Source: Cryptomeria japonica (Eukaryota; Streptophyta; Pinopsida; Cupressales; Cupressaceae). From it: a DNA stretch of 64,000 bases. The notes under the pieces are model-generated. The model saw nothing but the letters and a program-made list of their open reading frames with translations. It was not told where the DNA came from and ran no database searches. Positions 36,031 through 47,513 of the stretch are shown one piece after another; position 1 is the first letter of the stretch, and each line of letters begins with the position of its first letter. Both the position numbers and the translations under genes were made by a program. The stretch lies in NCBI RefSeq assembly GCF_030272615.1, contig NC_081409.1, forward strand, positions 614,590,755-614,654,754, written 5' to 3'.

Positions 36031-37032
36031 TTTGGAAACTCACTTTTTGAGGTGACTAAACAGTCACATGGGAGTAGACACATGCCTAAAAATACTCCTA
36101 ACCCATAGGTATACCTTATGGGCCTTAGGAAACACCTTTAAACTACCCCTAGGAGTCCATTTGACCCCTTATAAACCCATCTGAAGTTAAATTTCGGGTC
36201 AAACCTATGTTGACCACTCCAAACACTCTCTACCCAAGGAAAATTTTAGAACCACATTCCAATGTTTGAAAAAGATATAGTTGAACAACTCCCTCCAAGA
36301 GACAAGTCAAAAATCAAGACATAAATCAACACATGTGTCAAGTGACACAATAAAATACATTACAAAATTACACATGAAATTTTTCTCTTGTTGGACTTAC
36401 ACAAATAAATAAATTCAATTTAACACACATGCATCATTTACTTTTCACAAACAAAATATGATACATACGGGGTGTTGTCTCTCCAAATAGACAACCCCTG
36501 GTTTTACGAACGTACATAGGTCTAGGTTTGGTTCTCCATAATGTTTACATGGTCACATGGATAATTTTCCTGGGCATCTCAATTACACATTAGTAATTCC
36601 AAATAACCTCATATAATATTAAACACATGAATAAGAATACACATCAAACACTATGCATACAATATACATTTAAACAAATTGATATATCTTATATCCAAAT
36701 AAATCCACATAAGCAATTATCATAATCCTCATAATTTTGATCCATACATAAGACATGCATCCTATTTCTATCATCATAGTAAAGTCCTTCAAATCCAATA
36801 ATGACATACATCATCTCAAAGTTATCCTATTCTAGAATCATATAAAGTTATATATCCATAACACATCAAAATGTACACCTCAAGGTGAAATGATTTTGTA
36901 ACCTGGTTCAATTACTTTTCTCACCAATCTATCCATCTAACATAGCCCATCCTATTGAATTATAGCATTTATTAGTAAGGTTAACCATGGCCATCTGAGT
37001 TAATCGGAGCTTGATCAGGGAGGGGCTCTACA
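36031..37032 (-). repeat. E4 5' LTR, upstream segment
   Basis: Matches 23641-24644 of the 3' LTR, starting (minus strand) TGTAGAGCCCC at 37032. It is the first kilobase of the 5' LTR, cut off from the rest by the solo LTR. Confidence 0.93.
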
Positions 37033-37664
37033 GCTATGATCATGTGTGTTTGCAGTACCGAAGCTTTCACCAGCTTCAAAGCCAGGGCCATTAGTGTCAC
37101 CATTTGGTTTTTGATTCTTCAGCATGTCACCAAGTTCTTCTGAGCTTTTCTTGAATTTCTCCTTGTGCTGATTTGCAGTAGCCAGTTCTTTTTCCAAGAT
37201 TTATTTATGTCTCATAAGTTCATTTGAGTCATTTTGTGTGTGCATCAGATCTGTCTTCACATATCATTTTCATAACTAAGTCTTGTGTTTTCATTTGCAG
37301 CATCATTTAGTCTTCTAGTCAAGTCTTCTTCTTTCTTTTTTCTATCTTCAAATTGTTTACAAAATCTCATAGTCATATCCTGCATGTCATTCTTTGTTGT
37401 CATGTTTTCTTGTTTCAACTTGTTCATCAGATCACTAAGAGTTTCCTTTTCATCATTCTCATTTTGCATCTTTTCACAAAGTTCTCTTCTCTTGTTTCTT
37501 GCAATGGTAAGGTTTTCTTGAAGTGCTTGAATAATATCCTGTGCAGCCTTTAGATCATCTTCAAGTTTGGTATTTTTCAACTTTTTTGTATCATAGTCTG
37601 AGAGAGCTACTTCTAATTGCTTCATCAATTTTTTCATCTCTACCGGTGTCAAGATCTTCCTCAA
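37033..37664 (-). pseudogene. E2 N-terminal coiled-coil protein
   Basis: Two overlapping minus-strand frames. 37664-37257 (135 aa) is a near-continuous coiled coil (MKKLMKQLEVAL, EMQNENDEKETLSDLMNKLKQE, KKKEEDLTRRLNDA). A frame change near 37250 leads to 37197-37033 (KELATANQHKEKFKKSSEEL and an Asn/Gly-rich end), which is interrupted by E4 and resumes in frame at 20016. It starts about 30 bases after the PBS, the place of a gag gene. E1 has an equivalent coiled-coil frame at 46191. A structural Gag-like role is inferred. Confidence 0.65.
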
Positions 37665-37694
37665 GCTATTAGGCTTCTGAAAATAGAGGTTCAG

Positions 37695-37706
37695 GCTCTA
37701 ATACCA
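37695..37706 (-). other. E2 primer-binding site
   Basis: Minus strand TGGTATTAGAGC, two bases from the 5' LTR end CCTAACA. Confidence 0.88.
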
Positions 37707-37708
37707 AT

Positions 37709-38471
37709 TGTTAGGATTCCCAAAGATACTGAGGAGGGGGGGGGGTGAATCAATATCTAACCAGTTATATAATTTTCTTAACTTAAAATATGTAAAGCAT
37801 ATCAATATTGTATACCAGTAAACAAAAAGTAATGCAATAAACAGAGATAACAACAATCACATGAAAATCACACCATAACACAGTAGTTTAATGAGGAAAC
37901 CCGGTGTGGGAAAAACCTGGATGGGATTTGTGACCCACAATATTTGCTTACTGGCCAATAAGAGAGTATTACTACTACAATAGGGGCCTGCACATGCAGG
38001 AAGGCCAAGTGCCTAGAGCTCACTGACTTACAAAATGGATTATGCAAATCCAATGTCTTGTACTGCTTCAAAATAGCATCTACTATGCCAAATTCAGTAC
38101 CGGTTTTAGCTCTGCTTCATACATAAACCCTTAACCTATAATTCACATATTAGGTTTGCCTTATTTTTCCTATCCTCTTTCTTACAAAATGTTCTATAAT
38201 GATCTCATACATATATGAGTCATTTTACAACTTGCCAAGTCAGCTTACAATGATTTTACAATTAATTACAAAATATATTATAAACAAAATTCATGTTGGC
38301 CTGGGTGCCGGTATACTTCCTTTTACTGCCGGTGTTCTATGTGCCAGTGTAGAGTTTGTTTTTGCTGGTGCCAATATATTGTATTGCATGTATCATATGC
38401 TTGCAAGGTAGCCATCAATGACAAAACCTTCAATCACCTACAATATCTCATTGGAGTGTGCATTACCAACA
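37709..38471 (-). repeat. E2 5' LTR
   Basis: 763 bases, TGTTGGTAATG at 38471 (minus strand) to ATCCTAACA at 37709, matching 16354-17140. Flanked by TTAAA at 38472-38476. The first 40 bases on the plus side include a G run of about 12. Confidence 0.93.
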
Positions 38472-38476
38472 TTAAA

Positions 38477-38936
38477 CTGACAACCTTCTCCAGTCAACCG
38501 GCGAACTTATCGGCATGAACGACTATTTTGACATAGATTCCTGGAATGATTTTCTAGAGAGTGATTTATGGAGTGGTAACAAAATTTTGAATCTGATGTT
38601 TTGGAGGGAAAGTTGGCAACAGTTCCAAAGGGTAATAAATTCACATTATTCATTTTGATGAGGTTGTTGTGCATGTGTAAAGTGATATGTAAAAGTGAAC
38701 ATAGGGGGAGTAGAACAGAGTGCAGAGCCGAGTTACAGAGGACCAAAAGAGTGTAGAGCAAAGTGATAGAGGACCAACAGAGTGTAGAGCCAAGGATCAA
38801 TAAATCGGTAGAGTGTAGAGCCGAAGGTATATTCAAGAAACCATTGTTGTGTAGAGCAGACACAACCGATGCAGAGATAGTATGATTTTTCAGTGTGATC
38901 TGATCAAGCTATTAGTAGTCACTCCAACAGATCATC
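38477..38936 (+). repeat. E1 5' LTR, segment 2
   Basis: Continues E1's LTR after E2 and matches 50285-50740 of the 3' LTR closely (TTCTCCAGTCAACCG through CAGTGTGATCT). It contains about four GAGTGTAGAGCCGA-type 35-bp repeats (38700-38870). It ends at the E3 target duplication TCATC (38932-38936). Confidence 0.9.
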
Positions 38937-40013
38937 TGTTAGTATTATGGATGTGTTGCATTGGTTTTCTCATTGATGTCAACACTTATCAACACTTAGC
39001 CTTCTAGAGATCTTTGGTTATGTTGAACCAGCACATTATATTCACCGGCAAGTTTAGTGACTTATGCATAGTCACTCGTATATTGTTCACCAACACTAAG
39101 GATGACTTGTTATCATCTGGAGATCACTTGGTTATGTCGAAGACATGATTTGGACACTTGGTTTTGGTATTTAGGTTATTGGTCTAAACGGGTTGACATA
39201 TTTTCTATTACTAGCAAATTGGTCTAGGTTATGGACCGACATGCATTATCTATTCCAGATCAGCATGACACATTATGGAGATGATTTAATTAACTGGATA
39301 TTGTTGTAATTGTATTGAGTTGACATGATGCATTGCATCTTGACTTATCTGTAATTGATTTAATTGTAATATTCTTGATTAGCTGACCTACACATTTTGT
39401 CTTAGGTTTTGGTATATATGTAAGATCTCATTTGTGAGATGAAAGAATATAGAGAGACGGTATATGGTTATGGTATTGCAACATGGTATGTGTGAATATT
39501 GAAGATTATATAAGCAGACCATAGAGAAGGTTCAAAGAAGGTTTGAAGGTGATTATAAGAGCTTAACCAGTAATAAATCCAGCATTGGAGATGCTACTTT
39601 GAGCAGTACATTATCATTGGATTTAATCATCCAATTGTAGTCAGTGTTACTCCTATCTTATGATTGAGCAGTGAGCTCTAGGCAGTTGGCCTTTCTGCAT
39701 GTGCAAAACCCATTTGTATACACATACTATCTACAGTAGTATCATCTAATTATGGGTAAGGTTTCCCACCATGGTTTTTTCCCTTATAGGGTTTCCACAT
39801 ACAAATATTTGTGTTATGTGTTGTGGATGTTGTTTCTCTTTCTGTTATATGCATTAAATTTCATCGGTATTAATATTAACTACTAGTCTGTCTATTGGCA
39901 TTAAGTTTGGTCTACCGGTATTAAGTATCAAGTATGATTAAGTTATATTTGGGTTGAAATTAATAGACAACTGATTCACCCACCCCCCTCTCAATTGCCT
40001 CTGGTTCCTAACA
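38937..40013 (+). repeat. E3 5' LTR
   Basis: 1077 bases, TGTTAGTATT...TTCCTAACA. A TATA-like GGTATATATG at 39411-39420 is followed at 39425-39440 by the hairpin ATCTCA-TTTG-TGAGAT, also present in the other copia LTRs. Confidence 0.95.
39411..39440 (+). promoter_or_regulatory. Putative LTR TATA box and adjacent hairpin
   Basis: GGTATATATG then ATCTCATTTGTGAGAT. The same pair occurs at 45069-45098, about 54537-54566 and about 58637-58663. In 54551-54566 the loop has changed but the stem is intact. The position in the LTR suits a core promoter; function is inferred. Confidence 0.5.
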
Positions 40014-40015
40014 AT

Positions 40016-40027
40016 TGGTATCAAAGC
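40016..40027 (+). other. E3 primer-binding site
   Basis: TGGTATCAAAGC, one mismatch to the initiator-Met tRNA complement, two bases after the LTR. Confidence 0.9.
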
Positions 40028-40070
40028 TAAGTCCTCTTTTTGCAGAAGTTTAACAACTTGAGGAGATTCT

Positions 40071-41104
40071 GTGGCAACTAACTTTTACAGGAAGGACAGT
40101 CTCAAACTTGATGGAACTAACTATGGTATATGGAAGATCAGAATGGAGATGCATCTGAATTGTATTGGAAAATACATATGGGATGTTACAAAGAATGGCT
40201 ATGTTGGTCCTACACCGAATCAATCTATTCCACCAACATTGGGTAAGGATCAAGAGAATGATTGCAAAGCAAGAGAAGCACTCTTGAGCGTCCTGTTAAA
40301 TCAACAAATCATGGGGTAATCAGACTGATCTACTGCTAAAGCTATTTGGGATTAATTGGAGATATTGAATGAAGGAGATACCACTGTCAAAATTGCAAAA
40401 CTGGAATGCTTCCGGGTTAGGTATGAAAATATGGAAATGGCAGAAGATGAAAGAATTTTTTCTTTTATGGAAAGGGTTAATGAAATTGTTTTGGGAATAC
40501 AATGTTGTGGAGGTTCCTTAAGTGAAGATGAAATTTTTTCTAAAGTTTTAAGAGCATTGCCACCGGCATACAAAATGAAAGTAACTACTATTAATGAGTT
40601 GAGAACAATGCCTAATACATCAGTATCTAGAGATACCTTGCTTGGAAAACTTTCAGCATTTGAGCTTGAGGAATTTGGTCCTGTTGCTACAATTAAGACA
40701 AATTTAGCCTTCAAAGCATCATCAACATCATCATCTGATAAATTTGATTGGAAAGAACTTTATGAAAGAGAACTTGAAGATATTAGGAGGGAAAATGAAG
40801 AACTGGAAGAAACTTAGCACTATTTGCAAGGAAAATGCCAAAAGGTCCTATTGGAAGTAAGTATTAAGGTAAAGCACCATTTAAATGCTTTAACTACAAT
40901 AAAGTTTGTCATATGGCATCTAGATGTCCTGATAGACATGCAAGATTAAGAAAAGAAGCTAAAAGAACATATAAGCCTAACCCTGAATATCAGAGATACA
41001 AATTTAAGAAGAATAGAGACAAATCATTTTACTATGTTGATGAAGGAGTTACTGATGATTCTGATGAAGAACTAATAGACAATAGATGGGCTTTGTTTCA
41101 ATAA
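40071..41104 (+). pseudogene. E3 copia gag
   Basis: Start is GTG where the sister copy at 55193 has ATG. The order is FYRKDSLKLDGTNYGIWKIRME (DUF4219/UBN2-type copia gag N-terminus), stops at 40317, 40329 and 40353, then MEMAEDERIFSFMERVNEIV, GIQCCGGSLSEDEI, LRALPPAYKMKV, a Ser-rich and Glu-rich coiled linker, a stop at 40815, and the knuckle C-F-N-Y-N-K-V-C-H-M-A-S-R-C (about 40885-40926) with Tyr replacing the second Cys. The frame ends at TAA 41102. In life it forms the particle and binds element RNA. Confidence 0.9.
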
Positions 41105-41677
41105 AATAAGATCAAGTGACACCTACTGTTCCACCAGTAGAGCAGGCCCTGGGAGCTAAAATTGAAGAAAAAAATGAATGAATTATAGATTCTGGATGTT
41201 CACATCATATGACTGGTGATATGAGTAAATTCTTATCTTTTCAAGAATACAATGGAGGTCTAGTAATATTTGGGGATGACAAAGCTTGCTTGATTAGAGG
41301 AAAATGCACTATATCTTTTGATGGTAAGCACAATACTGACAACGTTTATTATGTTGAAGGTTTGAAGCATAATATTTTGAGTGTTGGTCAATTAGTTGCA
41401 AAGGGATTTCAGTTACAATTCAAGAATGGTAAATGCAAAATCATGAATAGAACAAGTTTGGAGATTGCAATTGGTAATCAAACTATAGGTAATATCTTTC
41501 ATTTGAATAACAATGAAAGGACATGCTTGATTGCACAGATTGATGAATGTTGGTTATGACATAAAAGACTATGTCATGTGAATTTTGATTACATTATAAA
41601 GATTAGTTCATCTAAGGTGGTAAGGGATTTTACCTAAGATTGTAAAACCTCATAATCCAGTATGTAAGGAATGTCAA
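41105..41677 (+). pseudogene. E3 copia protease and pre-integrase region
   Basis: IIDSGCSHHMTGD near 41187-41225 is the copia aspartic protease loop with its Asp-Ser-Gly. A TGA replaces the Trp just before it. KHNTDNVYYVEGLKHNILSVGQL and GFQLQFKNGKCKI follow, typical of the protease-to-integrase spacer. A TGA at 41557 replaces a Trp, and HKRLCHVNFDYI begins the GAG-pre-integrase zinc region. A shift near 41620-41640 breaks it again. Confidence 0.88.
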
Positions 41678-42300
41678 ATGGGAAAGCAAGTTAGAACAAC
41701 TTTTAAGAGTATTTCTGAGAAATCTAATAATGTTCTTGATTTAATTCATACTGACTTGTGTGGTTTGGCAAGAACAAGAAGTCTACAAGGAGATAGATAC
41801 TTTATGCTAATCATTGATGATTATTCTAGAATGTGTTGGGTTACTTTTCTCAGGGAGAAATCAGAAGCTTTTGGGAAATTCAAATTATTCAAGGCAATGC
41901 TAGAAAATGAAACCAGTAAGAAAATCAAATGTTTAAGATCAGATCAAGGAGGTGAATTTACATCTAAGGAGTTTAATACATTTTGTGAAGTGAATAGAAT
42001 TAGAAGACAACTATCAGCACCCCAGACACCTCAGCAAAATGGAGTTGTGGAAAGGAAGAACTAAACTATTCTGGATGCAGTCAGAAGCATGATCTTAGAA
42101 GCAAATCTACCTCATGTGTACTGGAGAGAAGCAATGAACACAATGGTTTACACTTTTAACAGAGTTCACATCAAAGGTGAAATCGGTAAGACACCTTATG
42201 AACTATGGTTTGGTAATACTCCTACTCTTAAATACTTCACAATATTTGGAAGAAAATGCTACATTAGGAGAGATGAGTATATTGGCAAATTTGATGCTAG
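41678..42300 (+). pseudogene. E3 copia integrase
   Basis: The core shows LIHTDLCGLAR (first Asp), YFMLIIDDYSRMCWVTFL, CLRSDQGGEFTSKEF (second Asp), and PQQNGVVERKN (third, Glu), the full DDE triad of rve-family integrases. A TAA at 42062 follows immediately. The next frame continues with LPHVYWREAMNTMVYTFNRV and KTPYELWFGNTP, the conserved copia integrase end. It would join cDNA ends to the target with 5-bp staggering, as the TCATC duplication shows. Confidence 0.92.
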
Positions 42301-42679
42301 AAGTGATGAAGGAATATTTCTTGGTTATTCATCTAAGAGAAAGGCATATAGATGTTTTAATAAAAGATTGCAGGAAATCATTGAGAGTGCAAATGTGAAG
42401 ATAGATGAACACTTTAGAGGAAATTCAAGGTCTATGGATTCTAAACCGGCAGTTGAGATGATCATAAATGAACATATACATAGTGCATCGATACAGAATA
42501 TGGATCCAGTCACATTGGCATCATTAGAGAATTCCACATTGAGTGAAGAAAAAAAACAAGTGAACACACCCAGGTATGTAAGACTGAATCACTCTGAAAG
42601 TCAGATAATTGGGAATAAGTATCAAGGTGTTATGACAAGAGGAAGAGTGGAAAATGAAGAGGTATGTTTAATTTCTCAA

Positions 42680-43440
42680 ATTGAACCAACATCTATTATT
42701 GAGGAATGTGAAGATAAACATTGGATTAAAGCTATGGAAGATGAATTAGAACAAATTGAAAAGAACAATACATGGACATTGGTTCCCTGGCCTAAAGATA
42801 AAAATGTAATTGGAACTAAATGGGTATTTAGAAATAAACTTAATGAAGATGGTAAGGTAATTAGAAACAAAGCAAGATTAGTGTGTAAAGGATATTCATA
42901 GAAAGAGGGAATTGATTACAATGAAACCTTTGCACCGGTAGCTAGAATTGAGGCAGTGAGATTATTTCTTGCATTTGGATCACACAAGAACTATAAAGTA
43001 TATCAAATGGATGTAAAATGTGCATTTTTTAATGGTGATCTTGAAGAGGAAGTTTACATTGAATAACCTGATGGATTTTCATTGACAAATGATAAAGATA
43101 TGCTTTGCAGATTAAGGAAAGCTTTATATGGATTAAAGCAAGCTCCTAGAGCTTGGTATGCTATATTGGAGAAATATATTTTAAAGCTTGGTTACACTAA
43201 AGGTACTACTGACAACAACTTATATTTCAAAGTGACTAATGAAGACATCTTGGTTATTGAAGTTTTTGTTGATGACATTGTTTTTGGAGGAGAAGATGGA
43301 TTGTGTAAAGACTTTGCTAATAAGATGCGGGAAGAATTTGAAATGTCTATGATTGGGGAGATAAAATTATTTTTAGGATTGCAGAATTCACAAACTGATA
43401 AAGATATATTCATATGTCAAACAAAGTACTTGAAGGTACT
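42680..43440 (+). pseudogene. E3 copia reverse transcriptase
   Basis: WIKAMEDELEQIEKNNTW and NVIGTKWVFRNKLNEDG start the RVT_2 domain. RLVCKGYS is followed by a TAG at 42899 where relatives have Gln. NETFAPVARIEAVRLFLAFG, YQMDVKCAFFNGDLEEEVYIE (catalytic Asp), a TAA at 43064, LRKALYGLKQAPRAWY and IEVFVDDIVFGG (motif C, FVDD) follow. After 43082 the frame is open for 378 codons into RNase H. Confidence 0.94.
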
Positions 43441-44218
43441 ACTAAAGAAATTTGGTATGGAAAACTCTAAACTGGTAAGTACTCCTATGACTACAACTAA
43501 TAAATTGACATTGAAGGATGATTCAGCTCCTGTTAATCCAACAAGATACAAATCTATGATTGGAGGTATACTGCATTTGACACAAACAAGACCTGATATA
43601 ATGAATGCAGTATGTATTGTTTCAATATTTCATAGTAATCTTAGAGAAAATCGTGAATCAACAGTGAAAAGGATTTTCCAGTATCTACAAGGCACAACAA
43701 ATCTTGCTTTATGGCATCCTAAAGATGAAAATTTTGATTTATGTGTATACACCGATGCAAATTGGGCAGGAGATGTAGATGACAGAAAGAGCACCACCAG
43801 CAGGGCATTCTTTCTTGGTAGAAGATTGATTTCATGGTTTAGCAAGAAACAGAGTTGTACATCATTATCAACAGCAGAATCAAAATATGTTGCAACAACA
43901 ACTAATTGTACTCAAGTATTATGGATTAAGAAAATGTTGAAGGACATAAAGGTAAAATGCAAAGAACCTATAATCATTTATTGTGATAATTCAGCAGCAA
44001 TTGATATATCTAAGAATCTGGTATTTCACTCTAAAACTAAACATGTTTCTATCAAATATAATTTTCTGAAAGAAAATGTTGAAGCAAAAGAAATGAGATT
44101 GGTTTATGTGAATACTAAAGAAGAGATTGTAGATATATTTACTAAGCCTTTGCCTAAGGAAAACTTCAAATATCTCAGAGAGAAGCTTGGGGATATACCC
44201 TCACCGGTAGAGACTTAG
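43441..44218 (+). pseudogene. E3 copia RNase H
   Basis: The second half of the long frame ending at 44218: STPMTTTNKLTL, YKSMIGGILHLTQTRPDIMNAV, FQYLQGTTNLALWHP, LCVYTDANWAGDVDDRKSTT (catalytic Asp), FLGRRLISWFSKKQSC, STAESKYVATT, IIYCDNSAAIDISKN, HSKTKHVSIKYNFLKE and DIFTKPLPKE. The order and spacing are those of plant copia RNase H. This part has no stop. Confidence 0.95.
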
Positions 44219-44375
44219 ACAGTTGATGATTGGCATCAAACCAACAGAATAAATAGAGAAAACCTTTTTCCGGCTTTGATGGAGGGGAGCTACTTCTCGA
44301 GGGGGGGGTAGTTGGTTATTGTAATTGGTTGTATTGGTTGTATCTGGTATTTATATTGCTTTGGCATTTGATTTC

Positions 44376-44583
44376 AAAGGGGGAGAGATATCTATGGAAA
44401 AAAATACATTATCCTTTGAGGAGAGATTATTTATTGAGGGAGTGATATATACTCTCTACATTTGTATTTTTTATTTTTGGTATTGATCTATTTTGGAGAT
44501 TGTTGGTTTTTGGTTTTTGGCATTCTATTTTGGCACTTAGATGTTTTTCCATCTTGTGTTGTCATCAATGCTAAAGGGGGAGA
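44376..44583 (+). other. Twin polypurine tracts of E3
   Basis: AAAGGGGGAGAGA at about 44376-44388 and AAAGGGGGAGA at 44573-44583, the second one base before the 3' LTR. Both follow a TGGCATTTGAT- or CATCAATGC-like word. The same pair occurs in the two other copia copies (57965/58150 and 61866/62061). Confidence 0.85.
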
Positions 44584-44584
44584 T

Positions 44585-45671
44585 TGTTGGTATTATGTAT
44601 GTGTTGCATTGGTTTTGTCATTGATGTCAACACTTATCCTTTTAGAGATTTTTGGTTATGTTGAACTAGCACATTATGTTCACCGGCAAGTTCAGTGACT
44701 TATGCACAGTCACCAGTATATTGTTCACCAGCAGGTTATACTGTTCACCAACATTGAGGATGACTTGTTATCATCTAGAGATCACTTGGTTATGTCAAAG
44801 ATATGGTTTGGACACTTGGTTTTGGTATTTTGGTTATTGGTCTAAATAGGTTGACATATTTGCTATTACCAGCAAATTGGTCTAGGTTATGGACCGACAT
44901 GCATTATCTATTCCAGATCAGCACGACACGTTATGGAGATGATTTAATTAATTGTATATTGTTGTAATTGTATTGAGCCGACATGATGCATCGCATCTTG
45001 ACTTATCTATAATTAATTTAATTGTAATATTCTTGATTAGCCGACCTACACATTTGATCTTAGATTTTGGTATATATGTAAGATCTCATTTGTGAGATGA
45101 AAGAATATAGAGAGATGGTATATGGTTATGGTATTGTAACATGGTATGTGCAAATATTGAAGATTATATAAGCAGACCATAGAGAAGTTCAAGGAAGGTT
45201 TGAAGGTGATTGTCAGATCTTAACCGGTACTAAATCCAGCATTGGAGATGCTACTTTGAGCAGTACATTATCATTGGATTTAATCATCCAATTGTAGTCA
45301 GTGTGACTCCTATCTTGTGATTGAGTAGTGAGCTCTAGGCGATTGGCCTTTCTTCATGTGTAGACCCCATTTGTATACACATATTATCTGCAGTAGTATC
45401 ATCTGATTGTGGGTAAGGTTTCCCACCATGGTTTTTCCCCTTACAGGGTTTCCACGTACAAATCTTTGTGTTATGTGTTGTGGATGTTGTTTCTCTTTCT
45501 ATTATATGCATTAAGTTTCTCTGGTATTAATATTAACAACTAGTCTGTCTACCGACATTAAATTTGGTCTACGGTATTAAGTATCAAGATTGATTAAGTT
45601 ATATTTGGGTTGAAATTAATAGACAACTAATTCACCCCCCACCCCCTCTCAGTTGCCTCTGGGTCCTAACA
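44585..45671 (+). repeat. E3 3' LTR
   Basis: 1087 bases, TGTTGGTATT...GTCCTAACA, closely similar to 38937-40013. A duplicated CACCAGTATATTGTTCACCAG-like word near 44710-44745 makes it slightly longer. Confidence 0.95.
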
Positions 45672-45676
45672 TCATC

Positions 45677-46152
45677 TTTCTGTTGCTTTATATTCATTAC
45701 AACTAAAATCCCTTAATAGGTGGACTTTAACAGGTCCCATTGTAAAAATCCAATAACCAAGTGTCATCTTAATTCATGATCTTAAGACTTTTAACAAGGC
45801 TACCTTTAACAGGGTAAAGGCACTGACAGGCTTGAATCAAAATCCCTTAATCAAGTGTCACCTAATAGTGCCTTTGTAATCTCCTAATAGGGATGGCTCC
45901 TCACTGGGAATACTCTAGAAGAGTACAAATTTTGTGAGTTCCTACTCACATCATGGTTTTCTCCCATTTGGGTTTCCACGAGATAAATTTTGGTGTCACT
46001 GTGTATCTTTTCATGTATGCATATTATTTGGTAGTAACTATTTATATTGATGAATGTTAAGTTAGTGAAAACTTAAGTTAAAAGTTTGAATTGAGTAAAA
46101 CTAGTAAAGTGTTGATTCACCCTTCCACTCTCAGCACCGGTTGGGACTAACA
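45677..46152 (+). repeat. E1 5' LTR, segment 3
   Basis: Completes E1's 5' LTR, ending CACCGGTTGGGACTAACA as the 3' LTR does at 50942. About 256 bases here (roughly 45785-46035) are absent from the 3' LTR, which jumps from ATCATCTTA to TTTATATTGATG. Confidence 0.9.
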
Positions 46153-46154
46153 AT

Positions 46155-46166
46155 TGGTATCAGAGC
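46155..46166 (+). other. E1 primer-binding site
   Basis: TGGTATCAGAGC, a perfect match to the usual plant initiator-Met tRNA complement, two bases after the LTR. Confidence 0.93.
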
Positions 46167-46190
46167 TCTAGTCCTCTAAAGTGAAGCTTG

Positions 46191-46800
46191 ATAGCTTGAG
46201 GATAAAGATCATGGAAGAATATCGGTATCAAAAGGAGATTGATGAAGCAAATGAAATTATTGCTCAGTTGAAAGAGAGACTGAGAAAATCTCTTGCAAAA
46301 AGAAAGGAATTAGCTCAACAACTAAATGAGAGTCAGGATATTATAGATCAACTCTCTGAATAGAGTGGATCTGAAGAAGCAGAAGAAGAAATCTCAAAAC
46401 TTATTGAAAAGAACAAGAAGCTGACCAAAGAAATCACACATCTCAAAAGAGAACATGAAGGTCAGGCCCTAAGAATGACTAAGATACTGGAAGCCAGCAA
46501 AAGTGCTAATGAAAGAAAAAGGGAGGCAGAAGAAGCTCTGTCAAAATTTGAAAGAGCTAGGAGACTTGCTGAAGATACCCTGAGAGAAAATGATGTACAA
46601 TCATGATTGAGAAAGATGAAGAAATCCGAATTCTCACTTAGGAGGATAAGTACATACATAAGCATCTATATGACAACACAGAAGAAAAGGAGAAGATGAT
46701 GAAAGAGATTGAACAACTCAAGAGTGAGTTGAAAACTAAAAATGAGAGAAATGAGAAGCTGAGGAAATTCAATGAAAGCTCTGAGAAGATAGATAAATAG
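46191..46800 (+). pseudogene. E1 N-terminal coiled-coil (Gag-like) frame
   Basis: From ATG 46211 (MEEYRYQKEIDEANEI) a Glu/Lys/Leu-rich coiled coil runs for about 200 codons (AQLKERLRKSLAKRKELAQQ, ISKLIEKNKKLTKEITH, LEASKSANERKREAEEAL). Stops occur at about 46361 and near 46604, with a frame change near 46600. It starts about 45 bases after the PBS, as gag does. E2 encodes an equivalent coiled coil at the same place (37664-37033). Confidence 0.65.
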
Positions 46801-47513
46801 TTGAAGGCTCAGAGAAGAACAAAGGAAATAACCGGTCTTGGTTACTCCGGTATAGGTCCTATGGAAACAGGAGAATCATCTAAATACAAAATGATGAAGG
46901 ATGATAAAAGGAACCATTCAGAAGTGAAAGGTATTAAGTTTTCTAATTCCTCTAGTAATCATTGTGGTAAATCATGTCATAAGACTAATGACTATAGAAA
47001 TAAACCGATTAGTCAAAAGAAGATTTTCACCTTTGATGGTTACTGCCAGACTTTTCAAAAGTATGGCCACACTGCTTATGAGTGTAGATCTCAATCTAGT
47101 AGTATGAAAAATAGAAGAAGATTCAATGGACATTGCTTTACATGCAATAAGTTTGGACACAAATCTGAAGAATGCAGGTTCAAGTCAAATGTATCAAGTT
47201 CACCATTCAAACCAGTTAGTCCTAATAAAAGGAGTAATCAGTTCAATGCCACCTGTTCCACCTGTGGTAATTTTGGTCTTGTTGTAGAAAATTGTAGAAT
47301 GAGAATGGGCTAGAGAAATAATTCAGGACCATGGAGGACAACTGGTATGGCATGTTTCAATTGCCATAAGATTGATCACTTAGCCAGAGAGTGCAGGAAT
47401 GGATCCTATAACCGGTCTGAAGACAAGAACTGTTTTAGAAAGAAGAAAGAGCAAAATGACTTGAAAGGAAAGAAGACAATTGAAGAAGTGAGAAATTAAA
47501 TGAAAAAAACATG
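46801..47513 (+). pseudogene. E1 zinc-knuckle array protein
   Basis: Four CCHC-like knuckles in a row: C-Q-T-F..GHTAYEC (first, second Cys replaced by Phe), C-F-T-C-N-K-F-G-H-K-S-E-E-C (intact), C-S-T-C-G-N-F-G-L-V-V-E-N-C (His replaced by Leu), and after a TAG at 47311 C-F-N-C-H-K-I-D-H-L-A-R-E-C (intact). Basic Ser/Lys/Arg linkers separate them. This is a nucleocapsid-type RNA-binding region; four knuckles is more than the one or two usual in copia or gypsy gag. No counterpart was seen in E2. Confidence 0.82.

Larger units (their letters stand above)
38937..45671 (+). mobile_element. E3: full-length Ty1/copia element in E1's LTR
   Basis: All parts are present: 5' LTR 38937-40013, PBS, gag, PR, integrase, RT, RNase H, PPT, 3' LTR 44585-45671. 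The TCATC target duplication flanks it exactly (38932-38936, 45672-45676). Integrase precedes RT, as in copia. Start-codon loss and about ten stops or shifts make it inactive, but it is the most complete element here and an example of the autonomous class. Confidence 0.96.
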
